A DNA stretch of 64,000 bases, taken from positions 434,001 through 498,000 of the forward strand of contig JAJNNY010000012.1 in the NCBI GenBank assembly GCA_022453515.1. The letters are read 5' to 3'. Below the pieces are notes generated by a model, which was given only the letters and a program-made list of their open reading frames with translations, did no database searches and had not been told where the DNA came from. The position numbers were made by a program, and so were the translations under genes. Shown in pieces: positions 11,801 through 24,077 of this stretch (positions are counted from its first letter, which is position 1; every line of letters begins with the position of its first letter). Source of the stretch: Astrocystis sublimbata (lineage: Eukaryota; Ascomycota; Sordariomycetes; Xylariales; Xylariaceae).

Positions 11801-12258
11801 CAGGTTGCTGAGCTTTAGGTTTGGCTGAGGCGAAGTATTCGCTTGCTGTGGTGGCAGTTCCTTGTATCTCTTTCTCGCTGCTGAGATGTCAGACTCAGTC
11901 ATATTGTGGCAACAGAATCAGACGCATTGTACCTTGGCTTCTTCCGCGGAGTCGATCGAGTTGCGGGTTTCTTTTGCCTATATGCACCGCACTTCTTAGT
12001 CGCGTGCGGAAACGCTGGCTCGTTGGGTATCTTACTCGACAACAGGCTTGTCATCGTCGTCGTCATCGTCACTATCCTCGACAACCTTTCTGGACTCTTC
12101 AAATTGCTTGATTAGCCGTAGCAACAGGGAGTGGAACACGCGAACTGGCACCTACTGGCTCGCTTTTTGGGGGGCTCTGCTTCTGTCTTCTTTGGAGCAC
12201 TGGGCTTTGCTGGGGCGGCACCGCCCTTGGCGCCAAAGAAGGAGCGGATGTCAGGCAT
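8866..12258 (-). CDS. rfc1: replication factor C large subunit RFC1
   Basis: Clamp-loader subunit that opens and loads PCNA at primer-template junctions. Exons are 12258-12156, 12096-12036, 11977-11933, 11880-9235 and 9184-8866, phases consistent, 1057 residues. The N-terminus MPDIRSFFG is a PIP-box-like PCNA contact. Acidic/basic low complexity follows. A BRCT domain is at about 327-405 (GLTFVFTGQLTSIAREEAQA). The AAA+ core has Walker A GPPGIGKT at about 529-536 and Walker B IMDEVDG near 600, then the RFC-type collar. The last exon supplies the Lys-rich tail ending GRKAGSAKGKAK. The first three exons are short but each junction restores frame (e.g. DSDDDDDDDKPVVE). Long antisense frames opposite this gene are shadows. 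Confidence 0.95.
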
Positions 12259-13113
12259 TCTGGTGGCGAGTGACTGTCGCGGGCGTATGTGTTTCGGTTG
12301 CGCACCCGAGATGGTGTAGTGCAGGATGTCTAGACGGGCGAGGTCTGGTCTTGATATAAGATCTTTCAGTAGGTACTCCTAGGTACGTAGCTTGGCAGAG
12401 ACGCCTTCACTTAAAGCGGACGCGTTGATTGCCTGTATGACGCGCTCTGTGCACTACCTATCTAGGCCCCCTCGGCCCCTAGGCACAGGCTACCATCAGG
12501 CAGCTCTAGCTTGGCGAGCTTGGCAACATCCATTTTAGGCATCTACCTAGGTAGGTACCTACTTCGTACCAGGCAGTAGCTTTAATAACAAATCTAAAAC
12601 TAACTCCTAATATATACCCATCACTGTCCTTTGGAAAAATAACGGCGGAATTAGATTCGCCATCTATAAATCATACGAATTATCTGTGAGACTCTTCGTC
12701 TTCTATATCAGGGCTAACCTTAAGCTTGACGAAGCTAGATAAAGTTAAATATAATTTGACCTCGGTCCTCCATGGAGTAACTTGATTACTATTTATAATA
12801 AGAGTATCTCAAAGCTATCCAAAGGCTATCTATAGTTATGCGTTAACTGTTACGAAATTAAATAGAATAGTGATAGGAAACATGTGTAAGTATTTCTATT
12901 TGTTGTTCATACTACAGATGGCAGAAGTAGTACCTACCTACAAGTGCTTATATTGTTGAATATCAACATCAAAATACCTAGCATCCAATAACCATGTTGG
13001 AGTCACTCTCCCTCTAAATGGCTTTATTTCATTTTTCATTTGCAATGTGTCTAAACTTTTTTTTTAAAAAAACTCAAATATTTTTATAATTTCACGAAAC
13101 TACTTTTCACTAT
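12259..13113. other. intergenic, AT-rich right half
   Basis: The rfc1 promoter is on the left, with CCTAGGTAGGTACCTA motifs at 12370-12390 and 12543-12560. From about 12570 to 13110 the sequence is distinctly AT-rich with stop-dense frames. No gene is seen. It could be a decayed repeat. Confidence 0.55.
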
Positions 13114-13893
13114 TTACGCCTGATCGTTATCGCGGTTTCTCCGGGCCACCATCATTTCTCGGCGCATTTGAGCTCGCATTACTACGGCCATATTTTCAGC
13201 CATTTGAGCCCGTTCCCTTGTCGTCAGGAGAGGTTCCCCCTGCTGTTGGCGCAGCTCATCTTCTAGCCGAAGCTGCTCAACAGAGTCCTCTAACAAAACC
13301 CTGACTTCATTTGGCAACACGACCATGTCTCGCGGGAGACCAAGAGAGAAATATGTCTTGCCGTTTGGTCTTATAAGAACGTCGAATTTTGCAATATTTG
13401 GGTTTGGAACACGCGGTACGCCGACACGGTAGCAGCTGCCACAAAAATGATCCAACCCTTCATCACCCCTCAGCAGATTGGAGTGCACAGCCCTAAACAG
13501 ATTGAGTCTATTTCCAGAAAGCTTGTGAGGCTGAGGCGTGTCTACATCCAGTGCGTACCTATCAGGAACGAAAGGATGCCCGCATCCGTGTCGAAGTGTC
13601 TGCCGGCATATAGGGCAACTAGGATTTGGGTTTGGGAGGTGACCCTCTGCGGACTCGATGTTCCAAAGCCACGCGTCGAGACATTCTGACCCGAAGCAAT
13701 GCCCACATGGTAACAAACTAAATGCTTCGAATCCGTTACCGACCACATCGGTAATTGCGAGATGCTTATCGACACAGATTGCGCATTGAACCTTGAATCT
13801 TATGTTTTCCTTGACATTCCCAAACTGCGTAAGGAATGGTAACCAAGTTCGTACGTTATTAGTATCTATAACAACTTCATTATTTTCAGCCAT
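13114..13893 (-). CDS. RING-finger protein (putative E3 ubiquitin ligase)
   Basis: Single exon, 259 residues. Residues 37-96 form a RING-like zinc motif: CAIC (37-40), LPCGHCFGSECLDAWL (61-76) and CPIC (93-96). The usual fifth ligand position (H+3) is Gly68, as in the fungal CGHxFGxxCL variant, with Cys66 nearby. A second Cys/His group, HGCGHPF (102-108), and FCGSCYRVG may add metal binding. The C-terminal third is a charged helix rich in Arg, Glu and Met. RING proteins recruit E2 enzymes; the substrate here is unknown. The gene is flanked by an AT-rich spacer and reads away from the NACHT gene's 3' end on the same strand. Confidence 0.85.
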   Translation of the reverse strand: MAENNEVVIDTNNVRTWLPFLTQFGNVKENIRFKVQCAICVDKHLAITDVVGNGFEAFSLLPCGHCFGSECLDAWLWNIESAEGHLPNPNPSCPICRQTLRHGCGHPFVPDRYALDVDTPQPHKLSGNRLNLFRAVHSNLLRGDEGLDHFCGSCYRVGVPRVPNPNIAKFDVLIRPNGKTYFSLGLPRDMVVLPNEVRVLLEDSVEQLRLEDELRQQQGEPLLTTRERAQMAENMAVVMRAQMRREMMVARRNRDNDQA

Positions 13894-14350
13894 ATTGTCT
13901 TATCTTCTCGTTATTTTGGGATAGAGGATCTGACCTAGCAAAGGAGGTGATAACTTGTAAGCGTCTGATGTTGTAGTATGCTGGCGTCATATCAGTTAGA
14001 GATGGATGCAATCTACACAAGTGGGCGAATGTACGTATGTTTATATATTTCTACAGATCATCAATTTCAATAGCGGTGTTTTTGTAACACATGTAATGTT
14101 TGCTATCACGACCGATGCGTGTTATCTTAAGAGGTCCTTCAAAGAGCTGTACTAACTAAAATCCATGAGTCTTTAAAAACACATACTATGTCTTCGCATA
14201 CAATACCTTTGTTCTGTCCTATTGTTCCTTTACAACTGATAAAGTATAGTAAGCGATCTTGTTGCAAGACATATATAGGATATCTCTTTGTCCCCAGTTT
14301 AGCGGTAATCATCACTCATGATCGCGAAGAAATGCTCTATAGTGATTCCT
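13894..14350. other. intergenic, no gene seen
   Basis: AT-rich spacer between the RING gene and the 3' end of the NACHT-ankyrin gene. Confidence 0.6.
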
Positions 14351-17300
14351 TTAGCGGGTCTCCTCACCATACTGTAGACATGATGTATATACATCAATCT
14401 TGACTTGCTTCACCCAGTTCTCCCATCCCGGGAACATGACCATCGGCTTGACTAGAATGACGTTGTCCGGCCGGAGAGACCTGACCCACGCCGCTTTAGT
14501 ATCACCGTCTTCACAATGGTTCACGTCCCAAGCTACTTCACGCGTGCACCAATCCCGGCTCGCAGTCTGGTTCCTGCAAATCTCTATCGGCCCCTGGCCG
14601 GCCAGCGCACCATAGTTGTCTCGAAACGTCTCCCCAAAAACGGATGACTGAGCGATCTCGGCAACGAACCATGTCCAGCTCCCGGCACCAGGGTCGTCGC
14701 TGTAGCCCTGGTCGTGCGAGACGATGTTGAAGACGACCTTGCGGACGGGTTGAGACGTACGCCCGTGTATCGGCTTGCTAATGAGGAACGGTAGGGTCGG
14801 GTGATGCCATTGTCTGAGCACTTGCCTCTGATTGATCCCGATTCTTGTTGATGTTGTCTTGGTCCAGTAGTTGGCCAGGTCGAGGATATATACTGTGAGA
14901 TCTGCGTGAAGCTCTTGTGTTGCCTCCAAGGGGTGGATTTTGCCGTCTCGACTGGCAGCTTGGAACCTCTTCCGTAGGCAAAGGGCTGCCTTGACTATAT
15001 CGTCATCACACTGCGGCCAGTATTGTAGATTTGATGGAGGGCTCGCCTCATCGTCACCTAAAAGCTGTTTTCCCCAAGGCTGGTCTTCGATCCAGCGGAT
15101 GGTGTCGTCGTCCAGGTTACCTTCCAGTTTGTCGGTTTTATAGCTCATCAATACGCCCCGAAGAGCTTCGGGTTCATAGCTCGTCAAAATGGCTTGGGAG
15201 GCGTCTGCCGATCTATTTTCCAAAGCCACGGCCAGCGGATTCGAGCTATCTCCGTTCTCAGGTGGATAACTAGCACCGGCCTTGAGGAGTCTGGCACACA
15301 CATCCCCTATATCCGTCATGGCCGCCAAGTATAGCGGCGTGTGATCGTCGATGTCCCGTGCGTCAATTTCGATATCATCGAGCTCTAGAAGGGCTTCCAC
15401 AGCGTCGAGATTGCCAGTCAGAGCGGCGACATGGAGGGGCGTCAACCCTCGGTCATCTCGAACATTATGCAGCTTGACGTCCTTGAGCTTCTGTAGTAGA
15501 AACTTCATTGCTCCGCGCGAGGTGCCACTCGCCGCATGATGAAGTACCATAGTACCTCCATCGTCTGGCCTTGCTAGAAGCTCCGAGCCGACCTTGCTAA
15601 AGAGCAAGTCCACCACGGTCCAATGGGCCACTTCCACGGCAAGGTGTAAAGCGGGCATCAGGAGCTTGCCGAAGTCGGGCCATTGGTGTTCGGCTGCTTT
15701 GGCAATCATATAATCCACCGCGTGAATGTTGCTTTGACGGACCGCTTCCTCGAAAGGGACGTCGGCTTTGTTGTCCCGCATTTCCATCAGCTGCCACGCG
15801 AGTGGGTGGTCAAGTAGAGCCTTCAGTTTGAGCAGAGGGCCCGACTCGGTCGCCACTGTACGATTCTTGAATCCGAATGAAGAATCCATCACAGCCCAGT
15901 GAAGTGGTGTCTTGGAAAAGCGATCAGCTGTCAGTTGGTTTCGCCAAATCGCAGCGCCAGCCTTTTCGTTGAAATAGCGCAGCACCCTTTGAAATACAGA
16001 ATACTCGGATTCTTTTACGGCTAGCACCAAGGAATTGGCCCAATATACTAGAATGTCCAGAATTAGTCATCACCACCAGTCTTATTCATGAGGAATACGC
16101 AAGCTTCCAGACGAGGCGATTCTTAGGCGATGAAGACAGTTTTGTGCTGGATATCGCAGAAATAAGAATCACTTACTATCATGTCCCATAATAAGCTGAC
16201 CGTGAATATCTTTCTCAACGATAGCGTCAATCAAAGCTATCTTCTCGGCCATCGATTTCGATCCTATACTGCGAATGGCAAGGTGCAAGATCGACCCTGT
16301 CCAGTTCAAGTTGTCGCCTACCCGTGATGTGACATTCAGCTCGGAGTGTTCGAGTAAGATTCGTAGCGTTCCTACTGAGCAGAAGGCAGCCGAGACGTGC
16401 GCTGGCTGCACCGCCCATGTATTCGTTTCTTGTGTGTCAAGATGAAGAGTCGGATCTTGCAGGAGTAAACTTATGGAGTCGTTTGCATCACCTAGAGCAG
16501 CCCAATGCAAGGCATTGCCAAATGATTGCCTATTTTCGCCGACTAATCTCTCCGCGTGCCTCTTGAACCACTCTATAGTCAGTGCGACAGCCTCTGGGCT
16601 CGTGCCATCAAATGTCTTCGTATCATTGGGCTTGATCACATCATAGAATGCCGCCAGGTCCATGGCAGATAGGCTGAGATTTCCAACAGGATGCTGTGCT
16701 CCTGGCCAGACCTGCCACTTTCCCAGGTTAATATGCAGCGCTGACACCGCAGCGCGGTGTACTTTACCAATGCTCTTGAAAAACTTGGTCATGGTATTTT
16801 GAAGATCCCACGCCAAGCCATTGTCTATGCATTCAGGGTGCGATAACATCCTGTGATAGTGCTTACCGAAATACGCGGTTGCGTACTCGAGGAACGGTGT
16901 TGCCTCATGTACATCCTTGATCTCTGGCAGAGTGGCATCTCTGTTGATAAATGGATCGTCGAAACCAAGGAATGTGATACAGGTCAGGGCAATGCTGCCG
17001 TCTGTGCCTGCGAACAACGGCCTGTTTTTCTCAGCTTCAAAGTATTCTTGCGTTGTAAAGTGGACGAATCTGACGATCTTGCTTTCTGGCTCTATAACGA
17101 CAAGACCGCCGCAGTACTCAATTAGGAGGTCTGTTGAAACTATGTTATCCTCGCTTAGTTCTGTGTCGTCTTGGTCAACAGCCAGTGCATGAGTGAGTTC
17201 TGTTGCCGTCAACGGTCTCATGGCAAAACATATCCATTGGATTGTCCGTATAGCCCATTCTCTATTCGAATGGTGTTGACTTTCGATCCGTTGGACGGCG

Positions 17301-18741
17301 TTGTCGTACGTGTCTTTCATGGCATTGTCGCCCACCGGGATGCCTTCTAACACCTTCCGCACTGCCTTGGGGGTAGACTCGAGGGCCAGCGAGTCCATGT
17401 GCAGCTTACATAGTAAGAAACTTAAGTCTCTCTTAGCGATGGAATGGTGTCATGATGTCGAATGTGCACTTACAGTCCCCGAGCTCTTTCGACAACTAGC
17501 TGCACAATCTCGCTCTCGAGGCCTTGTCTCCGCTTGACGTTCTCGGCAAGTTTTCGTGAAGTCTTGATCCGGGTTGTAATGTAGGCGTGCATATCTACGT
17601 TAGATGAGACTATGTCCAGCACACGCACATCCGCAAATCTTTCGACATCGCTACTCAATACGCGAGATGTAATGAGAACGTTAGCCCAAGGGTATAGTCG
17701 AGAAACGTGCACCAACAGGGCTTCTCGCTGTGCTTCGTTACATTCGTCCAGCGCGTCAATGACCACGAACATGCGCTGGAACTTGCCATCTGTAAACTCC
17801 TTCTCGACGAGTCCGTTGATTTGCGTCGCCGTTAGCTTTATTTTGCGTCCGTATAAGTCGTTATGAAGTTGCTCAACTTCGGTCTTGGAAAGATCGCGCT
17901 GGAGTATCAGCTGTGTCCAGATGTTAGCCAACAGCGCTGTCGGTTCCTGGATGCGTCGCCGGAAATCGCAAAATATGTAGGTCAGTCCTGTCTCCCGCTC
18001 CTTCTGCACCAGGCCCTGAAGATAGTCCACGACATTCGATGCAATGAAGGTCTTGCCAGATCCTGGGGCCCCTGGACACCAGAGCGTAGCACCAGGACTG
18101 CTAAGCCATTCCTGGAATATGGGCGAGTCGATAAACCACTGGCCTGTTCCTGGCTGCCGTTGACTGAATATTTCGCTTTGTTTCTCTGAGAAGCTGACCG
18201 GCGAAATGAAATTCACCAATTCATCCAGCATCTCCCGGGTCTGCCGCCGCTCGATTTGCACCGTCATCGACAGAGTCTTCTGAATCGTCCTGCCCATGTC
18301 TGGCAAGACAGCGGTATCCTCCTTTATGGAGTCGGCTAGATCTTTGACCTCTAGGGTCATCCACGAGTTGATGAGTCCCATGATGCGTGTCACTCGGTCC
18401 ATGACCTCTCTTATTTCCTTCTTCAACAGCGGCCATAACACATCTCGAGATAGTCTCCGCAGCCGGCTCTCCGGGCCCAGCTTGTCAGCTAAGTCCCGAA
18501 TACGCTTTTTCAAGTCATCGAGTGGCTTTATTAGTGGTCTGGAGGCTGCTTCGTTTTGCAGCTTGGTGTCCTTCTTCAACCTGAGCAGCAGTGGGGTGAG
18601 CGCACTGCACTCAACAACAAGTTCGTCAGCTTCGGCAGGCGCATGGGCAACATCGCTGCAGTATTGTATGAGCTTAGCGGTCGTTGATACCAGCTGAAGG
18701 ACTGACGCAACAGCGCCGACGACCTCGGCCATGATGTCCAC
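14351..18741 (-). CDS. NACHT-ankyrin STAND protein (fungal NLR-like)
   Basis: Exons 18741-17474, 17420-16177 and 16047-14351; phases fit and the product is 1402 residues. The N-terminal 190 residues form a helical domain of the type that precedes NACHT in fungal proteins. NACHT: Walker A GAPGSGKT (224-231) and Walker B FVVIDALDEC (325-334). Splicing restores ARGLFLLCKLHMDSLA, the usual end of the NACHT region. The middle resembles the helical linker of such proteins (ALTHALAVDQDD...YCGGLVVI). Ankyrin repeats include TPLHWAVMDSS, TMVLHHAASG, TPLHVAALTGNLDAVEALLE and TPLYLAAMTDIGD. The last ~150 residues form a separate domain (KVVFNIVSHDQGYSDD, GSWTWFVAEI). In fungi such proteins are linked to nonself recognition and cell death; this one's ligand is unknown. 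Confidence 0.93.
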
Positions 18742-20013
18742 GGGTTCATGTTCCGAAACGAGTACTGAGGGGCGACAGCATTTTTTGCAGAAGAGAAATC
18801 CGTTCTATTATTGATTATGTAGGTATATACATAATCCCTGAAACGTAAGCCTGGCCGCCTGGCTCACTTGGATTAGTTGCATTCGTTGAAGGCAACGTTG
18901 ATGGCGCTAAGGCCGCCTGGCTGACTACTCTCGCAGCATCGGCTCGGAGACGGACGACAAGCATCAGCTCAAGAATTCCACGATGCGACGGATGCTCGTG
19001 TGTAAGACAGGTAGCCTGCGCCATCAACGTAGAACCTAGAAGTTCGTCAAGAGTCGTCTCTTCACTGTAATCTCAGGGACTTACAAAAACACCAATGGTC
19101 TGATGATTTATATTTTTCAATTGCATGAGTTATTTTTAGCCCATGCACGGTTGGGGCTGCCCTGGCATCCAGGCATCCAGATGCCAGGCTCCCTGGCAAA
19201 TTTGCAAATTGGTAAGCTTGGGCTGAAAGCGGGGAGTATAATAATACTGGGGAGCTGTATAAGTACTCACATGTGGTTGTTGTGCCTCGATCCAACTCTC
19301 GACATCGTCGCTAATACTTCGAAAATGTGTGGGGTGAGGCACGATACTTAGAAAAACAAGCTGAACCTCCAAACCCCAGTCAGTTGAGAGTTCTCTTAGA
19401 GGTCTTCTCGGCTTCCAGCAATGATGATCTCTCTGGACAGCTCCAGGCTCGTCAATCTGGGCAATTTAGCTATGTCGGGGTACTTGATTTCCAGTATGCA
19501 ACTATTTTATTCTCCTGCTGCAGTCCATCTTGAACCGACGTTGACGGGTAATGAGCAAGGTACCTACCCTCCCCGAATTGTTCTATAAGGGCAGTCATAA
19601 ATGACGCCTTCTAAGTTCTCATCCAATTGTTCTGCCAAATAAAGTGAATCGATGCTTTTGAATGCACCTGGCAACTTCGTTGTGTAATAGCTTTTCTCTA
19701 TTTCCTGCGAGTCTTTGAGAAGTACAGTAGGATATTGCTGAGGTAAGTTAGAAGTTGCGGGAGGAAAGGCGGGGCGACACACCTGGGCAGTGACTGGACT
19801 CACTGGACTCACTATTAGTAGAGCCATTCTGTACCTATGATTGGCCAATCAGAGCGCGTGATCCTCCCTCTCGCCTCCCACCTGGACGAGACCTAAGTAC
19901 CTTGGTATCATATGGTCAAGCTTCTACATACCATAGTAGAGGTCATACCTACTACTGACAGCCTCAAGCATCACAGGGTCCGAGGTGCCAGACGACCTCG
20001 CATCATCCTCGAC
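18742..20013. other. intergenic between divergent NACHT and mrpl16 genes
   Basis: About 1.27 kb. Contains both promoters. The short frames lack domains or coding bias. A small direct duplication of CTCACTGGACTCACT type occurs near 19795-19815. Confidence 0.55.
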
Positions 20014-20898
20014 ATGCGCTCCAACACCCCCTCGTGCCTCCTCGGCGCGTTCCGATCTCTCACGATTGCGCATACGCCCACAACACGACCCTCCATAATA
20101 CCTTGCGCCGCCGCCGCTTCTCGGATAGCCGATGCAGCACCGCAGCATGTCCGACTCTTTTCCGCATCCGCCGCCATGGCCGGCAGCTGGCTCGAACCCG
20201 CGCTGGATCGCAAGAAGAAGATGATGAAGGGACGTGTGCGATGCCCAACCAACGGCTCGACCAAGGGAACAACCGTCGTCTGGGGCGACTACGGCATGCG
20301 CATGACCGACCACGGCCGGAGAATCAGTGCCGCCCAGCTCAAGATGGCCGAGGACACCATAAAGGCCCGCTTGCGTGGTCAGAAATACCGTCTCTACAAG
20401 CGCATCTGCTGCAACCTTGGTGTCTACGTCAGCGGCAACGAGGTAGGTTCTCTCCTGAGTCTCCCTCGCTCTGTGTTTTCGGCTCTCTAATCCAGTCTGA
20501 CACTGCACTGCCCTCGACTCTAGATGCGTATGGGTAAAGGAAAGGGTAGCTTCGACCACTGGGCCGCTCGTGTGGCCGTCAACCAAATCTGCCTCGAGCT
20601 CAGAGGAGTGGTACACGAGCAGGTCGTGCGCGATGCCTTCCGGCTCGCTGGCAACAAGCTTCCAGGTAACTATTCCCTCGCGTCCATGTTCCCCGCTCAT
20701 GCCCCTAACATCCATCTAGGCCAGTGGGAGTTCGTAAAGAGGGGAGAGGCGCCGTATGTCGGAATAACGAAGCTGGATGGGGTCACACTGGAGGAGCTGA
20801 GGAGACCGAGACGCAAAATCGCTGCGGAATCTATACACCCCATCCCTCCGCCAATTCAAGGGTCTGAGAGTGGCCGCAGCCCTCTAGACCTTCCTTAA
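20014..20898 (+). CDS. mrpl16: mitochondrial ribosomal protein uL16m (MRPL16)
   Basis: Large-subunit mitoribosomal protein of the L16/L10e family. Exons are 20014-20442, 20524-20665 and 20720-20898, giving 249 residues. The N-terminal ~55 residues are Arg/Ser/Ala-rich without acidic residues, as expected for an import signal. The L16 core starts RKKKMMKGRVRC and includes GRRISAAQLKMAEDTIKARL, MRMGKGKGSFDHWAARV and FRLAGNKLPGQWEFVKRG. The two introns each restore conserved sequence (GNE|MRMGKG and LPG|QWEF). Met20014 is chosen because earlier in-frame codons precede the presequence. The protein binds 23S-like rRNA near the peptidyl transferase region. Confidence 0.94.
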
Positions 20899-21546
20899 GA
20901 GATTACGGCCATGCCCCTCGTCATGTTAAACGAATACCTACATAGTGTACAACAGAGCGCCGCACAATGTACAATATAGCTGCAAGTACCGGGGTGGTTG
21001 ACTGCCAGCTTCCGCGTTCCACATCCACTAGTATGACGACCGCAAGTGTCGCAATATTAGGCTTGGGCTTTCTGTCGAGAAATTGATCTTGCAGTGCCAG
21101 AGCGGTGTCATTCATGTATCGTGGACGGCCTAGGTACCTGCTCTAGGTAGTAGAATCAGGTCCCGCGAATAGCATTTCATCACATCGTGATGCAAACTTT
21201 ACACACAAACACAAACACAGTAGGAACTCTGAGTCTGTATGTCTCTCTGGTCTCATGTGACAGTGCTACATAAGGGGTACCTATATGTACCTACTTAGTA
21301 GGTACCTATGCCCCTGAGTTGCTCTTTCCTGTTGCAACCATTGCTGTCAGGCAGGTCCAAGAGCATCTGGAAAACTAGAGATCGCTACCACTCCACCCCA
21401 CTCTTGCTACCTTCCATACCGCCGCCTCTCCGCCTACATCATCTCTGCTATGATTGAATCAGAGGCTCCGGGGTAAATGTCACATTGTTGCGCCAGATTT
21501 CATTGACAGAGTGTGTAGATCTCATGGCTAGCAGGCCTGCCTTAAC
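20899..21546. other. intergenic with palindromic TACCTA motifs
   Basis: No gene seen. CCTAGGTACC near 21131-21150 and a cluster of GTACCTA/TAGGTACC at 21277-21310. Confidence 0.55.
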
Positions 21547-23241
21547 ATGGCCAAGCGGTTCAAGCTCGATTTGAAAACGATTCATGCATCGAGCCGCAAC
21601 TCGGATATCACGTTGTCTATGAGCTCGGTAGCCTTCATCTATGACATTTCATTCCGAAACCACGCGCAGGAAGACCTACTATTTTTAATACAATCCAAAC
21701 AGCTATGGCTTCTTCCGCGTGGTCTCTGCCGACTAGACGTCCACATACAGATGGGCGATTGGGATATCGTGGAGGACGACCGAGCCGATCTATTTGACTT
21801 GATCGCTGATACAATTCCTGGGTCCTCGGTAAGTCAGTTGCGAGACGAACAATTGAATTAATACTCAACGGGGAAAGCTCATACTTCTCAGTTGTGGTCG
21901 CAGCTTGGTTTGAAAATTGAAACTTTACAAATTGACTATCATCAACAAGCCTGTATTCCAAACCTCTATTTCGGCATCGAGCAGCCCGATATGTCATCCG
22001 CTCTCCTATCACCACCGCACGCCCACACAGCTCAAGTCAAAGGTATCGAGTGTATACTGCGGTTTGGGTCTTCCAATCAATCTAATACCACAGCTAAGCA
22101 GGAGGAACCGGAGTCGTCCCACTCTTGTATGTTCACCCCATGGGAGGCCTCAGCCAAGTACCCTGCGCTTCTTGAAGATGACATTGCCAATCCTTGGGAG
22201 AATGCAGCTAGACTAGTCGACGCAGCATTTCGCACGACGTTCGGCATGCGCAAGCGCACGAAAGGGATAAATATCATTGAGTTGGAAAAAACGCCATCGT
22301 TGCTAGAGCTTGCGCCTGCACTATGGAATTCTCACTATCTAAGGGTACGTGGTAATGAGCAGACGTGGTCTTAAGTGAACGGGCAACTAATGTGTTTTCA
22401 GTCTACCCTCAACCATACGAACAAATTTGCTGTGATCTCCAATATCTTAGCATCATCTCTACATGGCCAATCACCTCAGATTAGGCGGAAGGGCGCAGAG
22501 CTATGTAACGATAGCGTCACAAAAAATGACACGCATCACGGCCAAGGTTTAGCTCAACAAACCAAGCAGCTTGAGTCGTCAATCCAGCAAAAGCTCTGGG
22601 ACTTATTACAGAACATCATCGTCCCGACGATCGGAACAAAAAATACAATCAAAACATCTTCAATTCAAGAGGCTGACTCGGAGCATATCAATTACGAAAT
22701 AGACGAGCCGGTGATAGATGAAATGGGCGTTTATCATTACGACTTGTCGAATGAATTTTATACTCACTTTGATGACTTACCATACCAACCTAGTCAAGAA
22801 TCTGACGAGTACTGCGGCGAGGCCGCTTACGGAGAAGATACGGAGCCCGTGTGGTTACAGCACTATGATTCGGCGTTTTTCTCAGAAGACGATCGAGCTT
22901 TGAGAGCTTTAGAGATTCGAGGCGAAATTGGAAGTGCTCATAACGGAACTGACGCTACGAACGACCAAGTTGTCGATAACGAGAGTCAATACCGATACTC
23001 AGCCTCTCCCTACAACTCCCTAGGAGACCAAGTGATGTCGGTCCATATGTACGAAGGAATCGATGATGATATGTACCGCCACGAATATGACAGTTCTAGC
23101 ACTATAGGACAGGCCCTTGGCGCCTATGAGGTGGCAGAAATGTCTGGACCTTGGTACAACCTCAGAGAAGGTTGCATGAATCAAGGAATGATAGATGAGG
23201 ACATCCATGACGTAGACGCGTACCCGGAAAATCTATTGTAA
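21547..23241 (+). CDS. unrecognised 524-residue protein
   Basis: Not recognised. Exons are 21547-21828, 21892-22344 and 22402-23241, all phase 0. Both introns have consensus ends (GTAAGT and GTACGT donors, TCTCAG and TTTCAG acceptors). The first two exons look like a folded domain (SSVAFIYDISFRNHAQEDLL; LGLKIETLQIDYHQQ; NPWENAARLVDAAFRTTFGM). The third begins with ISNILASSLHGQ, then becomes strongly acidic and Tyr/Asp/Glu-rich, likely disordered (YEIDEPVIDEMGVYHYDLSN; YEGIDDDMYRHEYDSSS). No signal peptide or membrane segment is seen. Clean splicing and three open exons make a real gene likely. Confidence 0.75.
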
Positions 23242-23798
23242 AAGTAGTTGCACAACGGCGACGCTGATATGTCGAATGACATTTGTGCAGATAAAACTGC
23301 CATCTCGGTAAGGTTGAGTACATGCATTCTGCATCAACTCTATTAACGCAATGCACAAAGAGACATCTGCGAAGTTCATTATGTTAATTTTCTTGTAATC
23401 CAACACTCAAATCTACTCGCTGCCACATCGACTTTATCCGTAAGCGCAACATAATAATGACAGAACTCCAGCAAATCCTTCTTCAAATACAACCAGCTCC
23501 CGAATCACAGCCCTGCGTCTTTCACATGGCAAACGTTTGAGTCGGGTCACAATCTCCAACTTGGCGGGTTCGAAGGCATTCCACAAGTACCATCTGGGTA
23601 GCCCCATGCCTGCACCGTACCCCCATCAGCGGACTGTCCAGTTTTGTGTGTCCATGCACGCCCGCCGACCAGCATGGTTCGATATTTCGCAAAAGTTTCC
23701 TTGATAAGAGAACAATGATGCCTAAGAGCTGAGACACAGCCAGCATCGATGTTCCAACCCCATAACAATAGGGAGTGGTTCGCCTTGTTCTCGTTGCT
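23242..23798. other. intergenic between convergent genes
   Basis: No gene seen between the 3' ends of the genes at 21547 (+) and 24077 (-). Confidence 0.55.
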
Positions 23799-24077
23799 CT
23801 ATCGCTGGGCGGGAGGCTTGGCGCCAGGGGCCGCGGGCTTCTTGTCGGCGCCCTTCTTCTCCTTCTTCTTCTTCTGCTCGGGCTTCAGGGTGGCCCAGTG
23901 GATGAACCATATGAAGACGCCCTCGAGGATCAGCAGGATAAGGGCGGCGAGGAGCACGAAGAAGACGTGGGGCTGGTCGTTCAGGACGGCGACGGCCTCC
24001 TTTGTGGCGCCGATCTTGAGGAACCAGTCGAACTGACCCGAGTTCATGGTCGTGGTAAAGCTGTGGTCTGCCGACAT
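23799..24077 (-). CDS. small single-pass membrane protein with Lys-rich tail
   Basis: 92 residues, single exon. The N-terminal ~37 residues are polar (MSADHSFTTTMNSGQFDWFL). One clear membrane segment follows at about 38-62 (VFFVLLAALILLILEGVFIWF). The C-terminal tail is highly basic (EQKKKKEKKGADKK) and Pro/Ala-rich. The positive-inside rule suggests the tail is cytosolic. I do not recognise the family. High C/G third positions and the sharp domain pattern support coding. Function and organelle are unknown. Confidence 0.65.
   Translation of the reverse strand: MSADHSFTTTMNSGQFDWFLKIGATKEAVAVLNDQPHVFFVLLAALILLILEGVFIWFIHWATLKPEQKKKKEKKGADKKPAAPGAKPPAQR

Noticed and set aside
19924..20715. 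263-codon minus-strand frame opposite mrpl16
   Set aside because: Shadow of the L16 exons and crosses its introns; no recognisable domain.
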